DNA from: Paeniglutamicibacter psychrophenolicus
GTDB taxonomy: Bacteria; Actinomycetota; Actinomycetes; Actinomycetales; Micrococcaceae
Reading direction: 5' to 3'
NCBI RefSeq assembly: GCF_030812255.1
Contig: NZ_JAUSSH010000001.1
Coordinates: forward strand, 248,001 to 312,000
DNA length: 64,000 nt
The translations under genes were made by a program, and so were the position numbers. Of this stretch, positions 58,462 to 64,000 are shown piece by piece; within the stretch, counting starts at the first letter, position 1; each line of letters begins with the position of its first letter. The notes under the pieces are model-generated. The model saw nothing but the letters and a program-made list of their open reading frames with translations. It was not told the origin of the DNA and ran no database searches.

Positions 58462-59267
58462 GCCGCTGCCCGGTGCGGGGTGTAGAGGCGGGCCTGCATG
58501 GACGCATCCAGCCCGGAGATGTCCCCGGAGTATTCGATGCGGCCGTCTATCAGGCCGATAACGGTGTCGGCGTGGCGCAGGGCCAAATCCGGCTGATGCA
58601 GCACCGCGGCCACGGCCAGGTTTTCCTCGTGGGCCAGTTCGGCCAGCAGTGCCATGACTTCCTCGGCGGCGCGCGGGTCAAGGGCGGCGACCGGCTCGTC
58701 GGCCAGCACCACGGAAGCGCGCTGGCACAGGGCGCGGGCGACCGCCACACGCTGGGCCTGCCCGCCCGAAAGCCGGCCGGCCTTCTCATGGGCACGGTCG
58801 GCCATGCCGACGCGGGCCAGGGCAGCCATGGCCTCCTCCTTCAGCTCGCGGGGGAAGAACATCGGGCTGATGGAGGCCGGGCCGCCGAGCCTGCCCAGGG
58901 CGCCGGCGCATACGTTGTCCAGTGCGGTGCGGCGCGGGACCAGGTGGATCTTCTGGAAGACCATGGCCACCGCGGACCTGGCCTTGGCCAGTTCGGTTCC
59001 GCGCAGCGCGGACAGCTCGGTTCCGGCCAACTTGATGGAGCCGTCCTCGGGGGTCTCCAGGCCCATGATGCACTTGAGCGTGGTCGACTTGCCCGAGCCG
59101 TTGGCGCCCAGGAAGGCGACAACGGAGCCGCGGGACAGGGTGAAATCGACCCCGTCCAGCACGGTGCGTCCGCCAAAGGACTTGGTGAGGTTTTCCACCT
59201 CAAGGATGGGTTCGCCGGGCACTGCGGCTTGGGCCAGCCGGGGGATTGGAAGGTGCAGGGTGGTCAT
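58458..59267 (-). CDS. phnC: Phosphonate ABC transporter ATP-binding protein PhnC
   Basis: A 269-residue ABC ATPase: Walker A G-A-N-G-S-G-K-S-T-T, signature L-S-G-G-Q-A-Q-R-V, Walker B V-V-L-A-D-E-P, and switch H-Q near residue 226. It has a short N-terminal extension. The start overlaps the PhnD stop (TAATG). Energises import through PhnE. Confidence 0.92.
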   Translation of the reverse strand: MTTLHLPIPRLAQAAVPGEPILEVENLTKSFGGRTVLDGVDFTLSRGSVVAFLGANGSGKSTTLKCIMGLETPEDGSIKLAGTELSALRGTELAKARSAVAMVFQKIHLVPRRTALDNVCAGALGRLGGPASISPMFFPRELKEEAMAALARVGMADRAHEKAGRLSGGQAQRVAVARALCQRASVVLADEPVAALDPRAAEEVMALLAELAHEENLAVAAVLHQPDLALRHADTVIGLIDGRIEYSGDISGLDASMQARLYTPHRAAA

Positions 59268-60181
59268 TAGATGTCCTTCTCGGTCAGGCCCATGGTTTCG
59301 GCCAGGTCGAAGAGCGGGTTGTAGGTTTCCCTGGTGACCTCGATCAGGGGCCCGGCCGGGGTGACGTCCAGGAACTTGCCCACGGCCTCGATGTCGGCCG
59401 GGGCCAGGTTCAGCAGCGCGTCCTTCACCGCGGCCTTGAAGGCCGGGTCGGCGTCCGCCGAGACCGTGATCGGGTCGTTGGGGATGGCTTCGCTTTCCCA
59501 GACCTGGCGGAATCCGGCGGGGTCGAAGTCGCCCGATTCGGTGGCGCTGGCCAGGGTCTGCGAGTTGATCTGGGCCGCGTCCACGGTGCCCTTGGCCAGG
59601 GCCAGCAGGGCCTCGGGGTGCCCGCCGGCGTAGTTCATGTTCAGTTCGTCCTCGGCGATTCCGGCCTTTTTCAGGCCGAAGCGCGGAAGCACGTCCCCGC
59701 TGGTGGAACCGACCGAGCCCAGGGCCAGGTCCTTGCCTCGCAAGTCCTCGATGGACCGGATGTCCGAGTCCTCCGGTACCCAGATGCCGGCGGTGTAGGA
59801 GGAGAGCAAGCCATCGGAGGTGCCGAAGGACGCCAGCGGCTCGGCGTTGGCCTTGGTGGAGGCGAAGACGTAGCCCATGGGACCGAACTGGCCGATGTCC
59901 AGCTTGCCGTTGCGCATCGAGAGCACTTCGGCGGCGTAGTCCTCCACGACCTGGACTTCGACCATGCAGTCCAGTTCCTTGCCCAGTGCGGAGGCCAGGA
60001 CCTGGTAGGCGGGTTCGAGCTTGGTGGGGTCTTCGAACGGTTCTATGCCGAATTTCAGTTCCCCGGTGGGGCAGAAGGCGTTGGAATCGGCGTTGGCCGG
60101 GGCCTCGGTGGAGGAGCAACCCGCCAGCGTGAAGGCAGCGAGCGCTGCCAGGGACAGGGCGAGGGTGCGAGTGGTTTTCAT
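59267..60181 (-). CDS. phnD: Phosphonate-binding lipoprotein PhnD
   Basis: A 304-residue lipoprotein with a lipobox L-A-G-C (residues 19-22) and the SBP family core F-G-I-E-P-F-E-D-P-T-K-L, Y-A-A-E-V-L-S-M-R-N-G-K-L-D-I-G, G-S-V-G-S-T-S-G, and a central S-Y-T-A-G-I-W. Belongs to the PhnD/phosphate-phosphonate binding group. It is the gene nearest the promoter side among transporters, after the FAD oxidoreductase. Confidence 0.92.
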   Translation of the reverse strand: MKTTRTLALSLAALAAFTLAGCSSTEAPANADSNAFCPTGELKFGIEPFEDPTKLEPAYQVLASALGKELDCMVEVQVVEDYAAEVLSMRNGKLDIGQFGPMGYVFASTKANAEPLASFGTSDGLLSSYTAGIWVPEDSDIRSIEDLRGKDLALGSVGSTSGDVLPRFGLKKAGIAEDELNMNYAGGHPEALLALAKGTVDAAQINSQTLASATESGDFDPAGFRQVWESEAIPNDPITVSADADPAFKAAVKDALLNLAPADIEAVGKFLDVTPAGPLIEVTRETYNPLFDLAETMGLTEKDI

Positions 60182-60195
60182 GGAAAGCCTGGTCC

Positions 60196-61395
60196 TTAGC
60201 GGGTGGTGGTGGAGGCGGTGGGCCGGGAGACGGGACGGGAGTTGAGGTTTGCCTCGGCCAGGCCGAAGGAGAGCGTCATGCCGATGCCGCTGGTCACCGA
60301 GACCAGGGTGATGGCCTCGGTGATGTCGCGCACCAGGAGCGGGGAGACCTCGGAGGAGGCATAGATGCCCTGCCAGCGTTCGGAAGTGTCGAAGGACCGG
60401 ACATCGAGCACCTTCGCCGCGGCCTGCAGGAGCGTCTGGGTCGTGGATTCGTTCAGGAACGGGTCCTGGGCCAGGCCGTAGGAGTGCGAGTCCCCGAGCA
60501 GCAAGGTGCCGTCGGGACGCTGTGTGAACATCACGTTGGCGCCGATCTCCAGCAGGTCCGGGCGTGCGGCGGCGACCTGTGCGCGCAGTGCGCTCGCCGA
60601 GGGCAGCTGCGTGAAGGCGTCGTAGCGCAGCATGGAGGTCGCGGTGAGCACTGCCGGGATGATGGTGGTGCTTTCCGGGGCGGGGGCCGCGGCCATCTGC
60701 AGGGCGCAGCGGGTGATCCGGTGCTCGGCGGCGATCTGCGGGAACAGGTAATCCACGTCGTGGCCGACGCAGATGAATACCCGGTCCGCCTCGAAGGCGC
60801 CGCGGCCGGTGTCCACCCGGGCCCTGCGCGAGGTGCCGCTGCCGAAGCCCAGGGCGGCGGTGTTGAAGTGCACCGCTGCGTCGTCCTGGGCGTCGAGCCA
60901 TCCGGCCAGGGTGGCGACGGTGGTGCGCGGGTCGACACGCAGGTCATCGGCCAGGAAGGCGCCGCCGCGGATGCCGTCGGTGTTTTCGCGGCCGAGCCTG
61001 GCCCGCACGGCATCCGGGTCCAGGACGGTGACCTGGCCCTCGGGGCGCGAGGCGGAGAATTCGCGCAGCAGTTGCAGCTCGGTCTCCGTCGCGGCGACCA
61101 CCAGGGCGCCGGACTCGATGGCCCAGAACCCTGCCTTGTCGGCGAAGTCGAGCCAGTGCTTCCGGCCGGCCTGGGCCAGTTCGTAGAGCTCGCCGTGCTG
61201 GGCAGTGATGCAGGCATGGCCGAAGTTGCGCACCGAGGCGCCCACCGCACGGTGGTCGCGTTCGATGACGGTGACGCTCAGGCCCGCTTGCAGGGCCAGC
61301 GCGGCGTGGGCCAGGCCAATGATGCCTGCCCCGACGACCAGGACGTCGGTGCTTGCCACCGGTTCTGCGGTGGCCTCGGAATTCGTTTTGATCAT
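60196..61395 (-). CDS. TIGR03364 (HpnW-like) FAD-dependent oxidoreductase
   Basis: A 399-residue DAO-type flavoenzyme: V-L-V-V-G-A-G-I-I-G-L-A-H-A dinucleotide fold at residue about 18 and S-G-I-G-M-T near the C-terminus. The family is known to cluster with phosphonate genes and a phosphonatase-like hydrolase; it is proposed to oxidise an aminophosphonate. That pattern is exactly reproduced here. The ATG 61395 is the likely start (GTG 61428 also possible). First gene of the phn operon, divergent from the GntR regulator across two operator-like palindromes. Confidence 0.88.
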   Translation of the reverse strand: MIKTNSEATAEPVASTDVLVVGAGIIGLAHAALALQAGLSVTVIERDHRAVGASVRNFGHACITAQHGELYELAQAGRKHWLDFADKAGFWAIESGALVVAATETELQLLREFSASRPEGQVTVLDPDAVRARLGRENTDGIRGGAFLADDLRVDPRTTVATLAGWLDAQDDAAVHFNTAALGFGSGTSRRARVDTGRGAFEADRVFICVGHDVDYLFPQIAAEHRITRCALQMAAAPAPESTTIIPAVLTATSMLRYDAFTQLPSASALRAQVAAARPDLLEIGANVMFTQRPDGTLLLGDSHSYGLAQDPFLNESTTQTLLQAAAKVLDVRSFDTSERWQGIYASSEVSPLLVRDITEAITLVSVTSGIGMTLSFGLAEANLNSRPVSRPTASTTTR

Positions 61396-61449
61396 GTTCA
61401 CGGCATTGATGGTTGCCGCTCGGGGCACCCGGGATCAAGCCAGAACGGC

Positions 61450-61465
61450 ACTTGTCCAAACAAGT
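61450..61465. promoter_or_regulatory. Palindromic operator, copy 1
   Basis: ACTTGT-CCAA-ACAAGT, perfect 6-4-6 inverted repeat between the divergent oxidoreductase and GntR genes. This layout and the ACTTGT/ACAAGT arms resemble HutC-subfamily GntR operators (TGGTCTAGACCA-like). The regulator next door is the expected binder. Confidence 0.65.
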
Positions 61466-61549
61466 TCACCAACGGTTCATTTGGTCGATAATCCCTTCAT
61501 GACCTGTTCATTTACAGTTCACCCAGGCCCCCGGATTGCCGCGGATTCC

Positions 61550-61565
61550 ACTTGTATGCTCAAGT
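61550..61565. promoter_or_regulatory. Palindromic operator, copy 2, across the GntR start codon
   Basis: ACTTGT-ATGC-TCAAGT repeats the first operator with one mismatched arm base, starting exactly 100 bp downstream. It contains the GntR ATG (61556), so binding would block the gene's own start. This predicts autoregulation. Confidence 0.55.
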
Positions 61566-62326
61566 ACGTGCCGTCAATATCCGATGAACCCATCCACCAG
61601 CGACTCAGCGACCTCTTCCGCGAGAAGATCTCTTCCGGCGACTGGAAAGAGGGCAAGCCGTTGCCCAGCGAAGCGGAGCTTTGCACCCAGCACGGCGTTT
61701 CCCGTGGAACCGTCCGCCAGGCGTTGGCAAGCCTGCGCAGCGAGGGGATGGTCACCGGCGGCCGGGGAAAGCCCCCGGTGGTCGCCCGTCCGGTCCCGTC
61801 CCAGTCGTTTGCCACCTTCATGTCCTTTTCGGAGTGGGCCCATTCGCTGGGCCGGGAACCGGGCCAACGGACCCTGGAGATCGCCCGGCGCCCCGCCGAC
61901 GAGGACCTGGCGGGAAAGATGGGGCTCCGGCCCGGGGAGCCGGTCATCCAGGTGCTGCGGCTGCGGTCCCTTGACGGGAATCCGACCATGGTCGAACGCA
62001 GCAACTTCATCGTGGAGGTCGGCAACGCACTTTTTGGCTTCGACACCGACAGCGGCTCGATCTTCGGATACCTGACGAGCCGGGGCGTGGACCTGACCCG
62101 GGGCAGGCACGTGATTGATGCGGTCGGCGCGGACGCGACCGACGCCGAGCTGTTGGGCGTGGAGCCGGGCTCGGCACTGCTGCGCGAGCACCGGCTGACC
62201 TATGCGGCCGACGGACGCATCCTTGAATGCTCTGATGACCGGTACCTGCCGCACCTTGCGAACTTCGTCATCGAAAACACCAGGACAGCCAGGGCCGCGT
62301 TGGTGCGTGTCCCGCTGGTCGCCTGA
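61556..62326 (+). CDS. GntR family regulator, HutC subfamily
   Basis: A 256-residue regulator: winged helix D-W-K-E-G-K-P-L-P-S-E-A-E-L then H-G-V-S-R-G-T-V-R-Q-A-L near residue 50, and a C-terminal UTRA ligand domain (about 95-245). Related regulators control phosphonate, amino sugar or histidine genes. No ribosome binding site precedes the ATG, suggesting a leaderless transcript or start at GTG 61568. It is followed 31 bp later by the phosphonatase-like hydrolase. Confidence 0.92.
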   Translation: MLKYVPSISDEPIHQRLSDLFREKISSGDWKEGKPLPSEAELCTQHGVSRGTVRQALASLRSEGMVTGGRGKPPVVARPVPSQSFATFMSFSEWAHSLGREPGQRTLEIARRPADEDLAGKMGLRPGEPVIQVLRLRSLDGNPTMVERSNFIVEVGNALFGFDTDSGSIFGYLTSRGVDLTRGRHVIDAVGADATDAELLGVEPGSALLREHRLTYAADGRILECSDDRYLPHLANFVIENTRTARAALVRVPLVA

Positions 62327-62357
62327 AACCTGAACCAACAACATAAGGATGAAAACC

Positions 62358-63047
62358 ATGATTGAACTTGTCGTTTTGGACATGGCCGGCACCACCGTGA
62401 ACGAGCACGGGATCGTCTACCGCGCCCTAGAGGACGCGGTCACGGCCACGGGGGCCACCGTGGATGCGGCCGATCTGCAGACCTGGATGGGGGCGGACAA
62501 GACCGAGGCCATTGCCGCACTGATGGAACTCGGCGGAGTGAAGGCGGACGCCGACGTCGTTGCCGCGCAGTTCGACCACTTCCGGGCCCTGCTGGCCGAG
62601 CGTTACGCGGCGAGCCCGCCGGTGGCCCTGCCGGGCGTCGAGGACGCGCTGCGCGCACTCAAGGCCCGCGGAATCAAGGTAGGCCTGACCACCGGTTTTT
62701 CGCGCGATGTTGCCGCACCGATCCTGGAGACGCTGGGCTGGGGGATCGGCGAAGGCCAGCTGCTCGATGCCGTGGTCACCAGCGACGAGGTGGCCGCCGG
62801 CCGGCCGGCGCCGTACATGATCCACCGGGTCATGGAGGCCACCGGGGTGCATGATGTACGTGCGGTCGTGGCCGGCGGGGACACCGTGGTCGACCTCCTG
62901 GCGGCACACCATGCAGGCGTGCAGGGCCTGGGCGTGCTCACCGGGGCGCTGGGCCGCGAGGAACTCGAGCAGTATCCGCACAGCTGGGTGTTGGAGGGCG
63001 CCAAGAACCTTCCCAGCGTTCTCGGGTCTGCACTAGTCAGCCGCTAA
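62358..63047 (+). CDS. Phosphonatase-like HAD hydrolase (TIGR03351)
   Basis: A 229-residue HAD-superfamily hydrolase. The nucleophile motif D-M-A-G-T-T is near residue 8, with T-T-G-F-S in motif II and G-G-D-T-V-V-D in motif IV. It belongs to the phosphonatase-like group next to PhnX. The cap-domain M-G-A-D-K holds a Lys that lines up with the PhnX Schiff-base Lys in M-G-L-L-K; whether it acts likewise is unclear. Start ATG 62358 (AAGG nine bases upstream) or ATG 62349. It probably breaks the C-P bond made accessible by the FAD oxidoreductase. Confidence 0.87.
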   Translation: MIELVVLDMAGTTVNEHGIVYRALEDAVTATGATVDAADLQTWMGADKTEAIAALMELGGVKADADVVAAQFDHFRALLAERYAASPPVALPGVEDALRALKARGIKVGLTTGFSRDVAAPILETLGWGIGEGQLLDAVVTSDEVAAGRPAPYMIHRVMEATGVHDVRAVVAGGDTVVDLLAAHHAGVQGLGVLTGALGREELEQYPHSWVLEGAKNLPSVLGSALVSR

Positions 63048-63065
63048 TAATATCGTTTTGGTAAC

Positions 63066-63105
63066 AGCGCCTCGGAGGCCAGCGCGGCTCCCGGGGCGCT
63101 TTTTG
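63066..63105 (+). terminator. Intrinsic terminator after the hydrolase
   Basis: AGCGCC (63066-63071) pairs with GGCGCT (63095-63100), with inner GGAG/CTCC pairing, followed at once by a T5 run. Ends the GntR-hydrolase unit. Confidence 0.8.
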
Positions 63106-63168
63106 GCGTGTGATTAACTTTTTTCCATGTTTTGACTAGGTGTTATGCATGTCGATGGGGCTCCCGGC

Positions 63169-63199
63169 TTGACTCGGCCCCGGGGTGGTGTCGTACGGT
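63169..63199 (+). promoter_or_regulatory. Possible vegetative promoter for rpf
   Basis: TTGACT, 19-bp spacer, TACGGT (63194-63199). Spacer slightly long. It would give a 5' leader of about 160 nt before the rpf ATG. Confidence 0.35.
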
Positions 63200-63220
63200 C
63201 TTTGAGTAACGTTTCTATAA

Positions 63221-64000
<780 letters not shown>

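Overview
High-GC actinobacterial chromosome, most likely a member of the Micrococcaceae (Arthrobacter/Paeniglutamicibacter-like). The GC-rich code, frequent GTG/TTG starts, ATGA-coupled genes, a resuscitation-promoting factor and a DevS-type heme sensor kinase all point this way. The species is not determined.

Layout. (1) 1-12.3 kb is ordinary core or accessory chromosome: a glutaminase with a STAS tail (cut by the window edge), an SGNH hydrolase, an acyl-CoA synthetase, a DUF305/DUF3105 secreted-protein group, an M50-like peptidase, an unrecognised 582-residue protein, a TIGR01777 epimerase, a YihY/BrkB membrane protein and an EamA/RarD transporter. (2) 12.7-56.7 kb looks like a dormancy/hypoxia island. 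It carries four universal stress proteins, an Hsp20, a pyridoxamine-oxidase-like protein, two alcohol dehydrogenases, two intact P-type ATPases of different classes and one decayed one, a HAD-GH65 fusion, PEP synthase, Pta, acetate kinase and a frameshifted phosphoketolase. It also holds an ApbE/ferric-reductase/NuoF-like/ferredoxin operon with its own two-component system, a stand-alone LigD polymerase domain and a heme-type DevS/DosS sensor kinase. By eye, ten upstream regions in this island carry a 14-bp palindrome resembling the mycobacterial DosR box (GGGAC-N4-GNCCC); some are divergent and can serve two genes. No DosR-type regulator gene is in the window. (3) 57.6-63.1 kb is a phosphonate cluster: ABC transporter, TIGR03364 (HpnW-like) FAD oxidoreductase, HutC-type GntR regulator and a phosphonatase-like HAD hydrolase. 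Two copies of a 16-bp operator-like palindrome lie exactly 100 bp apart in the divergent promoter. (4) The right end starts an Rpf/LysM resuscitation-promoting factor preceded by a structured 5' leader.

How it fits together (inference): the DevS-like kinase, through a DosR homologue encoded elsewhere, would switch on the island under low oxygen. Phosphoketolase, acetate kinase and Pta handle acetyl phosphate for substrate-level ATP; PEP synthase supports gluconeogenesis; the alcohol dehydrogenases and flavin/iron-sulfur proteins handle surplus reductant; Hsp20 and the universal stress proteins protect the resting cell. Rpf at the far end would act on exit from dormancy. Four apparent frameshifts in two genes (phosphoketolase and one P-type ATPase) all fall in G/C homopolymers, so assembly error must be considered, although one ATPase lesion is a plain nonsense codon. 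I saw no tRNA, rRNA, CRISPR array or insertion sequence.
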